Source: a virus. From it: a stretch of 25,118 nucleotides of DNA. Under the pieces are notes generated by a model that saw nothing but the letters and a program-made list of their open reading frames with translations, had not been told where the DNA came from and did not search any database. The position numbers were made by a program, and so were the translations under genes. Below are positions 6,278-13,962 of the stretch, piece by piece. The DNA is taken from positions 1-25,118 of the IMG/VR virus record IMGVR_UViG_3300022848_000063; one strand, given 5' to 3'. How positions within the stretch are numbered: position 1 is the stretch's first letter; every line of letters starts with the position of its first letter.

Positions 6278-8595
6278 TAATCTCTCTTTTTATCTTCCCT
6301 TGCAACTTTACTTGCAATCTCTACTACCTTAGCTTTTGTCTCTGTATCTTTTCTAGCATTTTGTTTTTCACTTTCTTTAACACCTTGCATAAATCTAGCT
6401 TTTCTTATTTGTAGTTCTTCACCTTTTAATTGAAGTTGAGCTTGATCTTTAGCAGCTTCTCTTGATTCTTTTTGTTGTTCTTCAGAAGGTGGCATAGATC
6501 CCATTAATTGTTGAGCAGCCTGTGCTGCAGCTGCTGCTATTCTATTTTCTTCTTCTATACTTATCTCTTTAGATGGTTCATCATTTAGTTCTCTATTAAA
6601 ATCTCCAGAAGAAATAGGATTACCTTCAGGAACAGAAGCTTGCATTTGTTGCTGATATAAATAAGCCATGTGTTGACCCATGTGTGCTAACATTTGTGGA
6701 TATAATCTTTCTTTAGCTTCAGGATTTCCACCAAATCTAGGATCATTCATAAATTGAGAATGAACTTGCATATGAGCTTGATGATCTTGATTTTCAAATA
6801 CTTGAATTGGTTTAGTATTAAGTACAGCCATATTTTCTGATACTGGATCACGTCTAGGTGTATCTTCATCTTCTATCATCAAATCCATATAGTCAGGTAT
6901 ATTAAGAGCTTGTAAAAATCTTCTTGTTGCTTCTTTAACATTTATAATATCAGGTGAAGCTTGAGCTAGTTGTAAACCTGTTTGAGCTAAAGCTATTCTT
7001 TGAGCTTGAGAAAAAATATTAGGATCAGATACCGGAACTACACTAATAGATGCAGTAAAATCTTTTCTTCTAATCTTTTTATTTTCTCCAATTACTTCGA
7101 AAGAATATTCGTCATCTAAATATTCTCCATTTAATTCATAAATTAATTTAAATTCTCTACCTTGAGCTTGATGTATTCTTTTATGAATAGCAGAATATAC
7201 TTTAGATCCTTGTTCTATTAAAGCAATAGTTGTTCCAACTGGACCTGATCCAGCTGAATCACCAATCATTGCATCTGCAATAGAAGCAAAACGTCTCCCT
7301 GACTCAGTTAATACTCCAAGTAATTGAAGTAATGTCGGTGAAGGTTCCTTAAAAGGAAGAGGGATAAAACTTTTTCTAAGATCATCACCATATGCTTCAA
7401 CTTCAACCCACTGACCAGGAGAGACAGTAATATCTCCACCTTCTATTCTTGCTCCTTTGGCTCTAAAGCCTCCATTGAGGTTAGCAAAGGCAGCAGAATC
7501 AAGTAGTGCTCTTAGAGCACCGGTACTTGCGTGTTGTAGTCCTCCGATCATTTGAATAAGACCAAAGCCATAAAAGCCTAAGCCAGGAAGATATTTATAA
7601 TGTATAAAATAAGTTCTTTTTCTTTTTAATGAATCATCTTCTTTCCAATTTCTTCTAATAGATAAAACTTTTTGTGAATCTAAATCTATTGTAACAATAT
7701 ATGGTAAAGCTACTTCGTTCTTATCTTCACCTATGTCTAAATTAGTATGAACTTCTAATACAGTATGTATTTTATCAGCCATACTTGGAGACATTCCTTC
7801 TAATCTTTGTAAAGTTTGTTCAACCATATCTCCATCATTAGCACCTGGAGTTGACTGTGCTTTATTTAAAGGAATATCTTTATAAACACCTGATACTTGA
7901 TATTTTCTAATATCATTTCTAGTTAGTTTCATTACTTGAGTATATCTTTCTGAAGTTTCTAAATCTGAATTTTCCATAGAAATTACAAATTCTTCTGCTG
8001 GTACAAATTTAGAACAAATTCTATCTAAAGTATTATCAAAATAAACTTTTTTAAAAGCACTTCCTGCAAGAGCTAAATAAAATAACATTTGATCTAGTTC
8101 ATTAAAGTAATCAGGTATTTCTTGTGTAAGTTGAAAGTTCATAAAGTCTTGAACTCTTTGAGACTGTTCTAATTTTTTATCTGTAATTTTTCCAATGATT
8201 TGTGTTTTAACAGGACCTCCTGGAGGAAAAACTTCTGCAATAGCTCTAGCTTGAAACTGTGTTGCTGCTTCTGCAAGTAAAGGGTGGTGAACACCTGAAG
8301 CTCCCGGAAAAGGATCTTGTCTATCTTCGACAACTACACCTAACATTTTTAAACCTTTTGAATATTGATCTTCCCAATTTTTTCTAGAGCTTTTATCATC
8401 TTCATAAGCTCTTACTAAATCTTTACCAATTAAAGCAATTTCTTTATCTTCTAGTTCTTCTGCTAAATTAGAATAATGATTACTTTCAAAAACTTCTTCA
8501 TCTTTTTCAGTTTCATCTTGATCTATATCAACATTAACTTTTTCACCATTATCATTAGTGAATTGTAATTTTTTTTTATCTAGTTCAACTTCCAT
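6277..8595 (-). CDS. Portal protein, P22-type
   Basis: A 772-aa protein matching the large P22-type portal family (P22 gp1 is 725 aa). Visible landmarks are an acidic N-terminal arm, the region DRQDPFPGASGVHHPLLAEA, RAIAEVFPPGGPVKT (wing entry), LALAGSAFKKVYFD, the stem/clip region around HASTGALRALLDSAAFANLN, and a Gln-rich C-terminal helical barrel-like tail (residues about 610-770, QQLMGSMPPSEEQQKESREA). The ring of 12 subunits forms the DNA entry vertex, binds the TerL motor and later the gp4-like adaptor. Clear family-level similarity; the long acidic N-terminus is the main variable part. Confidence 0.88.
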   Translation of the reverse strand: MEVELDKKKLQFTNDNGEKVNVDIDQDETEKDEEVFESNHYSNLAEELEDKEIALIGKDLVRAYEDDKSSRKNWEDQYSKGLKMLGVVVEDRQDPFPGASGVHHPLLAEAATQFQARAIAEVFPPGGPVKTQIIGKITDKKLEQSQRVQDFMNFQLTQEIPDYFNELDQMLFYLALAGSAFKKVYFDNTLDRICSKFVPAEEFVISMENSDLETSERYTQVMKLTRNDIRKYQVSGVYKDIPLNKAQSTPGANDGDMVEQTLQRLEGMSPSMADKIHTVLEVHTNLDIGEDKNEVALPYIVTIDLDSQKVLSIRRNWKEDDSLKRKRTYFIHYKYLPGLGFYGFGLIQMIGGLQHASTGALRALLDSAAFANLNGGFRAKGARIEGGDITVSPGQWVEVEAYGDDLRKSFIPLPFKEPSPTLLQLLGVLTESGRRFASIADAMIGDSAGSGPVGTTIALIEQGSKVYSAIHKRIHQAQGREFKLIYELNGEYLDDEYSFEVIGENKKIRRKDFTASISVVPVSDPNIFSQAQRIALAQTGLQLAQASPDIINVKEATRRFLQALNIPDYMDLMIEDEDTPRRDPVSENMAVLNTKPIQVFENQDHQAHMQVHSQFMNDPRFGGNPEAKERLYPQMLAHMGQHMAYLYQQQMQASVPEGNPISSGDFNRELNDEPSKEISIEEENRIAAAAAQAAQQLMGSMPPSEEQQKESREAAKDQAQLQLKGEELQIRKARFMQGVKESEKQNARKDTETKAKVVEIASKVAREDKKRD

Positions 8596-8597
8596 TA

Positions 8598-8780
8598 TTA
8601 TTTTTTCTTTTTAGGAAAACCTTTCTTCATATTAGAGTAAGCTTTAGTAGTAATTGTTGACTTAGATTTTGGTCTAGAAATTCCTTTTTTCTTACGTGCG
8701 TTTATGTTAGCCCAAAGTCCAGGTTTTTTATTTTTATTTGGAGTAGTCATTTGTTTACTAAAGCTTTCCCTATTTAACAT
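8598..8780 (-). CDS. Small basic phage protein with KPGLWANINARKKKG motif
   Basis: A 60-aa very basic protein. The core KKPGLWANINARKKKGISRP matches the G-L-W-A-N-I-x-A-K/R-R/K-K motif of tiny proteins that recur near structural genes in cyanophages and other marine phages. The function is unknown to me. High Lys/Arg content suggests nucleic-acid contact or packaging inside the head. It lies 2 nt upstream of the portal start. Confidence 0.6.
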   Translation of the reverse strand: MLNRESFSKQMTTPNKNKKPGLWANINARKKKGISRPKSKSTITTKAYSNMKKGFPKKKK

Positions 8781-8795
8781 TTACTTTTTAAAACC

Positions 8796-8918
8796 TTAAG
8801 TACTTTTTCTTTTTATAGTTTTAGTTACTTTTTTTTTATCAATCATAGACATTTTTTTAGAGGGTTCTTTTCCACTTTTCATATCCATTGACTTATTTTT
8901 TTTCATAGTTTTTAACAT
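8796..8918 (-). CDS. Small Lys/Met-rich basic protein
   Basis: A 40-aa open frame (starts MLKTMKKNKSMDMKSG, ends TIKRKST) preceded by a strong GGAGG nine nt upstream of ATG 8918. Composition (about one third Lys) is like its basic neighbours. No family is recognised. The good ribosome site and position among other tiny basic genes make it likely real. Confidence 0.5.
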   Translation of the reverse strand: MLKTMKKNKSMDMKSGKEPSKKMSMIDKKKVTKTIKRKST

Positions 8919-8994
8919 ATCATAATACCTCCTGGTTCATACCATACTTTCCTAATAGTAGATATAAAACAAAAATATTGATTTTGAAAGTCTT

Positions 8995-9180
8995 TTATTT
9001 GGCTAATCTATCCATATGATGATAGATCCTACCAATAACTTTATCTAAATCCATCAATTCTTGTTGGAGCATCATTACTATTACTTGAATCTCTACTAAA
9101 GTTATAACTACCCAAGTTGCTAATCCCATCATAGTGGTACTTAATAATCCTATTAATATTGTATTAGTTTTTCTATTCAT
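8995..9180 (-). CDS. Small membrane protein with C-terminal helix
   Basis: A 61-aa protein with a basic start (MNRKTNT), a hydrophobic span at residues about 8-37 (ILIGLLSTTMMGLATWVVIT onward) and an amphipathic helix LQQELMDLDKVIGRIYHHMD. The layout, N-in membrane helix plus short cytoplasmic or periplasmic coil, resembles small phage membrane proteins such as holin accessory or haemolysin XhlA-like proteins, but sequence evidence is only architectural. It follows the secreted-like 70-aa protein with no gap, which could make this trio a lysis or envelope module. Confidence 0.5.
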   Translation of the reverse strand: MNRKTNTILIGLLSTTMMGLATWVVITLVEIQVIVMMLQQELMDLDKVIGRIYHHMDRLAK

Positions 9181-9393
9181 TTAAATAGTATCTATCTCTT
9201 TACATACAAATTTAGTTGCTACTTTGTTTTTATTAACAAATTCTTCTTCTTGTAAAAGCATTATTTCTTTAGATATTTCTAATGCTGCAAGTGTACATTC
9301 TTTCCATGAATTATATTCATGTTTTATCTCTTGTGGAGGTAGGCATTGATTATCTATAAAAGAACATAAAAATATTACTAATATAAATTTCAT
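9181..9393 (-). CDS. Small exported Cys-containing protein
   Basis: A 70-aa protein with a signal-peptide-like start (MKFILVIFLCSFIDNQ) and Cys at positions 10, 17, 33 and 64 (the last in KFVCKEI). At least two Cys would lie in the exported part and could form a disulphide. The spacing W-K-E-C...C resembles small exported proteins frequent in marine phages. Function unknown. Its ATG overlaps the TGA of the upstream 24-aa gene (ATGA), indicating coupled translation. Confidence 0.5.
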   Translation of the reverse strand: MKFILVIFLCSFIDNQCLPPQEIKHEYNSWKECTLAALEISKEIMLLQEEEFVNKNKVATKFVCKEIDTI

Positions 9394-9464
9394 TGTGCGG
9401 GTCCACCTAATAAAGCTAAGGCCACCATCAACACAATTAATATAGCTGTAAATCTGTAATCCAT
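9390..9464 (-). CDS. 24-aa single-span membrane peptide
   Basis: A micro-gene starting MDYRFTAILIVLMVALALL and ending GGPAQ. It is almost entirely one hydrophobic helix. It has GAGG upstream of the ATG and ends in an ATGA overlap with the exported 70-aa gene. The tight coupling and the neighbouring membrane proteins support expression. It could be a holin-like or lysis-timing peptide, but this is inference. Confidence 0.5.
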   Translation of the reverse strand: MDYRFTAILIVLMVALALLGGPAQ

Positions 9465-9520
9465 CCTAAAAACCTCTTTAACATTTTTTTAAGAGAAACA
9501 GTATATAACAAAAATTAAGT

Positions 9521-10171
9521 TTATTTAAGTTTTTTTTCTTCTATTTCATAAAAGAAATTATCAGTATCTTCTGTTTTCCAAGCTCCTATATCTTCTACAT
9601 TCCATTCATTTGTTTGTACTTTCCAATCTGGAATATTATCTTTTACAGTAAATGAAGGTAAATCCCATATACATCTATTATTAGGTTGTGCTGCATAGTT
9701 GCCATCATCTAAAGCAATAATATGTGCGCACTTATGTTCATGTGGAATTTCAGAGTGATCAGTATCTAATATGTTACTTTCAGGGTGAGCCCAATCAATA
9801 GTAAATAAATATTTTCCATGATGCCACTTTTTATCTTTACCAATATACTTTCCTGAAGCTGCATTTAAAATAGACCAGCTAGTAACAGTAGGATAATAAC
9901 TAAAAGAATTCCAAAGCTCAAGTTCATCAAGTCGTCTGATTGGTACTTCTTCTGCTTTAAAGCCGCGTTGAATAAATGCACTAATAGGCAAGCGATAAAA
10001 TATTGCACCGTTCTCCATAAGAGCATGCCATAGTATTGCACGCCCACCCAGGCTGGATATACCAAAGATAATACAGTCTTCAACTTCGCCGTGATGTTTT
10101 TTACAGTCATATAAATATTCCCTTTTTATTTGTGCATATGTTGCTGGTATGTTTGCATTAAGATATGACAA
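9521..10171 (-). CDS. Conserved phage protein, Trp-rich, unknown function
   Basis: A 216-aa protein, soluble, rich in Trp, Tyr, His and Asp. Landmarks are YLYDCKKHHGEVEDCIIFG at residues about 20-38, IFYRLPISAFIQRGF, the block LWNSFSYYPTVTSW, and KCAHIIALDDGNYAAQPNNR near residue 157. I believe related proteins occur in other phages near structural genes, with no assigned activity. There is no signal peptide or membrane helix. The start MSYLNANIPATYAQIKREYL is the only good ATG. It could be an internal or tail-associated virion protein, or a host-interaction protein. Confidence 0.6.
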   Translation of the reverse strand: MSYLNANIPATYAQIKREYLYDCKKHHGEVEDCIIFGISSLGGRAILWHALMENGAIFYRLPISAFIQRGFKAEEVPIRRLDELELWNSFSYYPTVTSWSILNAASGKYIGKDKKWHHGKYLFTIDWAHPESNILDTDHSEIPHEHKCAHIIALDDGNYAAQPNNRCIWDLPSFTVKDNIPDWKVQTNEWNVEDIGAWKTEDTDNFFYEIEEKKLK

Positions 10172-10462
10172 TTAACACTTCCATCTTCTTCTAGCTTGTC
10201 TTATTCTAGAGTTAGGATCATTTCTTGTTTCAGCAGAACTTTTTTTTAGTTGACCTGATGATCTTGCACAATAACTTTTTCTACGTTTAGCTGCTTTACT
10301 TCCAGGCTTTACTTTACCAGTAACTGCTGTAGATAATTTAGAACCTGGGTTAGCTCGTCTATAAGCAGCAACACCTTTCTGTGTCATGCCTGCTCCTGAT
10401 TTAGTTGATCTAAAGTTTCCAGATTTTACTGAAGTCTTTATAGCTCTTTCTTTTCTAGCCAT
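10172..10462 (-). CDS. Strongly basic conserved phage protein (KRRKSYCAR motif)
   Basis: A 96-aa protein with Arg/Lys throughout and the motifs GVAAYRRANPGSKLSTAV, KPGSKAAKRRKSYCARSSGQ and a terminal RQARRRWKC. The YRR-NPGSKL ... KGSKAAKRRKSFCAR ... KRW-C pattern recurs in small proteins of marine podo- and myoviruses. The two conserved Cys and the basic charge suggest nucleic-acid or metal binding, possibly inside the virion. I know no demonstrated function. It abuts the next upstream gene, sharing one base. Confidence 0.65.
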   Translation of the reverse strand: MARKERAIKTSVKSGNFRSTKSGAGMTQKGVAAYRRANPGSKLSTAVTGKVKPGSKAAKRRKSYCARSSGQLKKSSAETRNDPNSRIRQARRRWKC

Positions 10463-11043
10463 TAGAAACTACCCATTGCATCTGAACCACCGGGTCCCAT
10501 TGATCCTGGAGAAGCTCCACCACGTCCCGCTGATCCTGTTCCACTATTACCACTATTATCATATCTATCACTATGAATATTAAATCCAGGATCACCTGCT
10601 GTAGGAATACCATAAGTTGCCATGTCAATTGTATTATTACTACCTTGAGTATCTTGATTAGTTATATTTGTAATTCTTTCATTTTCTTTTTTCTGTTTAG
10701 CATTAAGAGCACCACCAGCCATAAATGGAATTGCAAAAGGAACTAATGCTCCTAAAGCACCATAAGCTCCTACACCTTGAACAACACTTCCAGCTCTTAA
10801 AGTATTTGAAACACCTTTAGGTATTCCCAAATTATCTTGTATATAATTATCATAAGTATTTATATTATCTTTCATCATAGTTCCAAAATCTTGTACTTTA
10901 TTTCCTACTTTATCAAAGTCCCATTGAAAATTAGATTTAACATCTTTAGAATAATCTTTTGTTATATTATTATTACCTTGATTAGGTATAGAACACATAC
11001 CATTAACAGACATTCTTCCATCAGCACATACGTATTCTTGCAT
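10462..11043 (-). CDS. Putative internal virion or ejection-type protein
   Basis: A 193-aa protein: a short Cys-containing start (YVCADGRMSVNGMCSIP), a polar helical region, a hydrophobic Gly/Ala-rich span at residues about 94-115 (VVQGVGAYGALGALVPFAIP), then a Gly/Ser/Asn-rich disordered tail. A glycine-zipper-like hydrophobic stretch followed by a flexible tail is reminiscent of membrane-inserting ejection or holin-like proteins, but no family is recognised. It lies among tiny basic genes between terminase and portal. Confidence 0.45.
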   Translation of the reverse strand: MQEYVCADGRMSVNGMCSIPNQGNNNITKDYSKDVKSNFQWDFDKVGNKVQDFGTMMKDNINTYDNYIQDNLGIPKGVSNTLRAGSVVQGVGAYGALGALVPFAIPFMAGGALNAKQKKENERITNITNQDTQGSNNTIDMATYGIPTAGDPGFNIHSDRYDNSGNSGTGSAGRGGASPGSMGPGGSDAMGSF

Positions 11044-11044
11044 A

Positions 11045-11179
11045 CTATTTACCTCCGCCTTTATATCTGCTTTGTTTTTGTTGTCTTTTTTCAGATTTGT
11101 TTTTAGATTTCTTATGAACGCCTGGTCTTTTTTTAGGATTATCTCTTTTAGTATAAAAGCCGAAGTTTTGCTTGGCCAT
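11045..11179 (-). CDS. Tiny basic conserved phage protein (KKRPGVHKK)
   Basis: A 44-aa protein beginning MAKQNFGFYTKRDNPKKRPG, continuing VHKKSKNKSEKRQQ and ending RYKGGGK. The K-K-R-P-G-x-H-x-K core with a C-terminal Y-x-G-G-G/R-G-x ending is familiar from short proteins of T7-like and related marine phages. The function is unknown. ATG 11179 is followed by an uninterrupted frame to TAG 11047-11045, two nt before the next gene. Confidence 0.6.
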   Translation of the reverse strand: MAKQNFGFYTKRDNPKKRPGVHKKSKNKSEKRQQKQSRYKGGGK

Positions 11180-11183
11180 TAAT

Positions 11184-11423
11184 TTAACCTTGTTTAGGTT
11201 TTAATTCAATAACCTTAGCTGGTTTTTGTTTACCATCTAATAATTCTTTAGTAGTAGGAAAATTTTTATCTCCAGCTTTATTACCGATTTGTCTAATTAC
11301 ATTTAAATTTTTTTTATTAGGACTTGGTATATCAGCATCAGCTACAATAGTGTTACCTTCATCATCAAAAGATTTCTCTACTTTAGTATCTTCGTAATCA
11401 TCATCTTTATTTCTTCTTGACAT
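11184..11423 (-). CDS. Small charged phage protein, unknown function
   Basis: A 79-aa polar protein: an Arg/Asp-rich start (MSRRNKDDDYEDTKVEKSFD) and the acidic segment NTIVADADIPSP, then a basic half ending KPAKVIELKPKQG. It is probably disordered. No family is recognised. It overlaps the preceding 38-aa gene by 17 nt. Confidence 0.55.
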   Translation of the reverse strand: MSRRNKDDDYEDTKVEKSFDDEGNTIVADADIPSPNKKNLNVIRQIGNKAGDKNFPTTKELLDGKQKPAKVIELKPKQG

Positions 11424-11523
11424 ATTTTTTAACCTTTGTTTTCTTTTTAATTTTTTTAGGAGCTGCTGCTCTAGAGTTCTGTAATCTTCCTAGTCCGCCG
11501 CCTGCTCCTCCTGTTAGTTTCAT
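11407..11523 (-). CDS. Tiny Gly-rich/Lys-rich protein (MKLTGG start)
   Basis: A 38-aa frame starting MKLTGGAGGGLGRLQNSRAA and ending in a Lys-rich tail (KKIKKKTKVKKY...). The MKLTGG-x-x-G-L-G-R-L opening matches very short proteins that recur between terminase and portal genes of marine phages. It lies directly after the 69-aa gene and overlaps the next one. The function is unknown; its high positive charge suggests DNA or RNA contact. A run of seven A residues in the reading direction precedes the Lys tail, so slippage there would change the C-terminus. Confidence 0.55.
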   Translation of the reverse strand: MKLTGGAGGGLGRLQNSRAAAPKKIKKKTKVKKYVKKK

Positions 11524-11733
11524 TTAAGCTTTTAATTTTTTAATTGTTGCTTGATTGTCTTTAGCATAAGAATTAGTACCAGCTTCTTTAGATGGTTTAG
11601 GCTTAGGCTTTACTTTATCAATAACAGGAGATTGTAAATAAGCTGAATCATCTTTATTAGAGGGTTTAAATATTTCTTTAATTTTTTTTATAACTATATC
11701 TTTATGTTTTAAAGGACCTGATTCTATACCCAT
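11524..11733 (-). CDS. Small Lys-rich protein, possible paralogue of neighbour
   Basis: A 69-aa basic protein with the C-terminal segment NSYAKDNQATIKKLKA. The upstream neighbour (11736-11930) ends NSDFNADNKAFISKIKRG. The shared N-S-x-x-x-x-D-N-x-A-x-I-x-K-x-K pattern suggests related C-terminal modules. Otherwise no family is recognised. The rest is Pro/Lys-rich and probably unstructured. Confidence 0.5.
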   Translation of the reverse strand: MGIESGPLKHKDIVIKKIKEIFKPSNKDDSAYLQSPVIDKVKPKPKPSKEAGTNSYAKDNQATIKKLKA

Positions 11734-11735
11734 AA

Positions 11736-11930
11736 TTAACCTCTTTTAATTTTAGAAATAAAAGCTTTGTTATCTGCATTAAAATCAGAGTTGCCTTTTA
11801 CTTTGTCTTGAATAGTTTTAGCAGCAGATGGATCTTGTTTTGGTGGATGTGCTTCAGGTCCGAAACCAGCGGCAGCTCCACTTGAATTATACTGAACAGG
11901 TGTTCTAGTAGTCATTTTTGTTTTAGTCAT
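11736..11930 (-). CDS. Small Pro/Lys-rich protein
   Basis: A 64-aa protein beginning MTKTKMTTRTPVQYNSSGAA, with GFGPEAHPPKQDPSAAKTIQ and the C-terminal module shared with the next gene. It is likely disordered with one short C-terminal helix. It overlaps the end of the preceding gene by one base. No function is assigned. Confidence 0.5.
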   Translation of the reverse strand: MTKTKMTTRTPVQYNSSGAAAGFGPEAHPPKQDPSAAKTIQDKVKGNSDFNADNKAFISKIKRG

Positions 11931-12172
11931 TAATATATACTCCCAGTTATATTTAGTTTTCCAATAAAATTTTCCATTTCATTTTCTTTTCTTGTTTGTT
12001 GTAATACTACTTCATCGTCAGAATTCTGCATAGCTTTTTTAATCATTGCTGCAGGCTCGATAGCTCCAGGATTTTTTTCATAAAATCTTGCATTAGATTT
12101 TTTAACATCTTCTACCGAATAGTTTTTAGTATTATGATTACTAATACTCTGTCTTGTAAATGGGTTACTCAT
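11930..12172 (-). CDS. Small protein, unknown function
   Basis: An 80-aa protein: a polar start (MSNPFTRQSISNHNTKNYSV), KSNARFYEKNPGAIEPAAMI, then an amphipathic helix with DDEVVLQQTRKENEMENFIG. A strong GGAGG precedes the ATG inside the end of the upstream gene. No family is recognised, and no membrane segment or Cys is seen. Confidence 0.55.
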   Translation of the reverse strand: MSNPFTRQSISNHNTKNYSVEDVKKSNARFYEKNPGAIEPAAMIKKAMQNSDDEVVLQQTRKENEMENFIGKLNITGSIY

Positions 12173-12506
12173 TTTTTAAATCCTCCGTTGTGCTTAATTT
12201 TTTATTTAATATACTCTGAAAACATGACTGTGTAAAGGTAGGAAGTAACATTTCGCTAATAGGCGATTTATTATGGCTACAAGACCACGAAATACAAGGA
12301 ACTCCTTTAGCATCCCAGGCTATTAGAGCATATCCTTTTAGATCCATTTTTTCTATAATCTGGAGACATGCATCATTTAGACCTAAAACAACTTCATCAT
12401 CTTGTCTTTGTTCTACTTCTAAAGTAGTAGGTGGCTTATCTTTAAAAGGTCTATACCTATTAAGAGTAATAATGTTTGTCTTTTTTATTATATTTTTTTT
12501 GTTCAT
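12165..12506 (-). CDS. Conserved phage protein after large terminase, start uncertain
   Basis: The frame extends to ATG 12527, deep in the terminase C-terminus. The ATG at 12506 (MNKKNIIKKTN) gives a shorter 113-aa product and less overlap, so it is chosen here. The conserved-looking core is DDEVVLGLNDACLQIIEKMD then KGYALIAWDAKGVPCISWSC, an alpha/beta pattern with Cys residues. I know no function. No start has a good Shine-Dalgarno, so coupling to terminase translation is likely. Confidence 0.55.
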   Translation of the reverse strand: MNKKNIIKKTNIITLNRYRPFKDKPPTTLEVEQRQDDEVVLGLNDACLQIIEKMDLKGYALIAWDAKGVPCISWSCSHNKSPISEMLLPTFTQSCFQSILNKKLSTTEDLKNE

Positions 12507-13962
12507 AATCTTCATCGTCAGGATCATCAGGGTGTGTTACTAAAAAGCCATCACGAATACGCATCAAAGCTTGAACACAGGTATCGTGTATGTCATCATG
12601 CTTTCCATAAGGGAAAGATCCCGATTCATCTAATACACTTTTAGTCCAATCCTCGTCCATTGTAAAGACTAACCCACCTTCGAACATGGGAGCTATCGAG
12701 TGAGTTCTCGAAACTTTATCTCTATCTGGATTAAAGGTAACTACAGGAACTCCTGATCTTCTCATATCTTGTATAAGAGATTGACCAGAGGCACGTTGTT
12801 CTATAAGGACTTGATCGGGTTTCCATTCTTCGTAGCTTTCTTGTGCTCTCTTTCTTAAATCAGGATATTCTAATCTTTCTTTCCATGCGTCTAATAATAT
12901 AGCAGCAGCATAAGGTTGATTACTTTCATCACGAGCATTAAAAACTCCCCAAGTCGTGCACGCTGAAAAGTCAGCAGAACTTTTTGTAGAGAACGCAGTA
13001 TCATAAGATTGAAGCACATAAGATAGCGAAGGAATTTTTTCACTTTCATAAATATTCCACCACTCTCTTTTGATAATGGATCCTTCATCATTACTTGGCT
13101 GTTGTTGATAAAGAGCTTGCCATACACGTTGACCTACTGTATCTTTAATTTTTTCTAAATCTTTTTTTGAATAAGCCTCTGGCCATAAAGCATTTCCTTT
13201 ATCATCTATCGCTGGTAAATCTAAAACTTTCCAATCTTCTTTACTCTCTGCTAAAATGTGTCCTGCTAAATCATCTTGATGCCATCTTGTTTGAACTATA
13301 ATAATTTTACCACCTGGTTGAAGTCGAGTGTAAGCGACTGACTTATACCACTCTACTAGATTACGTCTTTGTGTCTCGGACTCAGCGTCCTCTCTTCCCT
13401 TTATTGGATCATCGATAATAAGTAAATGAGCACCTCTACCTGTAATCGCTCCTCCTGCGCCTACCGCAGAGTACGTTCCACCTTGCATAGTATGAAATCG
13501 TTTAGCAGAACTTGAATCAGCACGTAAGCCAACTTGTGGAAAAACATTATTAAAATCAGGAGAGGCTATCTGATTACGGACCTTACGTCCAAAGTCATCA
13601 GCAAGTTCCTGAGCATAAGTAGATTGAATGACAAATTCGTTTGGATTATTTCCTAAATACCATGCTGGAAAAAACTCTGAGCATAACATTGACTTTCCAT
13701 GCCTTGGTGGCATAAAGACTGCTAATCTATTTATCTCGTTTTTTTCTAGAGCTTCTAAATTTTTTGCAATTAATTTTATATGAGCTGGATCCTTGTATCC
13801 AGGATATACATGCTTTGCATAATCTAATAAACTATTCCTTGCTTTAGAAGTTGATAGTATCTTAGTAAGGTGTTCTATAACTTCGCCAGCTCTTTTATCT
13901 TTAGTCTTTTTGTATAATTCTATAGCTGTCTTTAGCTTTTCTTTGATCTGAGGTTCTCGCAT
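12460..13962 (-). CDS. terL: Terminase large subunit (ATPase/nuclease)
   Basis: A 500-aa packaging motor. The ATPase domain shows FMPPRHGKSMLCSEF (Walker A-like, residues about 82-96), LLIIDDPIKG (Walker B, about 180) and the coupling motif QTRWHQDDLAG (about 224). The nuclease domain shows SYDTAFSTKSSADFSACTTWG (first Asp), VLIEQRASGQSLIQDM and the C-terminal PYGKHDDIHDTCVQAL with catalytic acidic residues. It docks on the portal, cuts concatemers and pumps DNA. The first 62 nt overlap the end of the glycosyltransferase. All key residues appear present, so it looks functional. Confidence 0.93.
   Translation of the reverse strand: MREPQIKEKLKTAIELYKKTKDKRAGEVIEHLTKILSTSKARNSLLDYAKHVYPGYKDPAHIKLIAKNLEALEKNEINRLAVFMPPRHGKSMLCSEFFPAWYLGNNPNEFVIQSTYAQELADDFGRKVRNQIASPDFNNVFPQVGLRADSSSAKRFHTMQGGTYSAVGAGGAITGRGAHLLIIDDPIKGREDAESETQRRNLVEWYKSVAYTRLQPGGKIIIVQTRWHQDDLAGHILAESKEDWKVLDLPAIDDKGNALWPEAYSKKDLEKIKDTVGQRVWQALYQQQPSNDEGSIIKREWWNIYESEKIPSLSYVLQSYDTAFSTKSSADFSACTTWGVFNARDESNQPYAAAILLDAWKERLEYPDLRKRAQESYEEWKPDQVLIEQRASGQSLIQDMRRSGVPVVTFNPDRDKVSRTHSIAPMFEGGLVFTMDEDWTKSVLDESGSFPYGKHDDIHDTCVQALMRIRDGFLVTHPDDPDDEDYEQKKYNKKDKHYYS

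Noticed and set aside
9865-10110. An 81-codon minus frame inside the 216-aa gene; also 12891-13127 inside terL
   Set aside because: Both are shadows of larger genes whose domains are continuous across the region.
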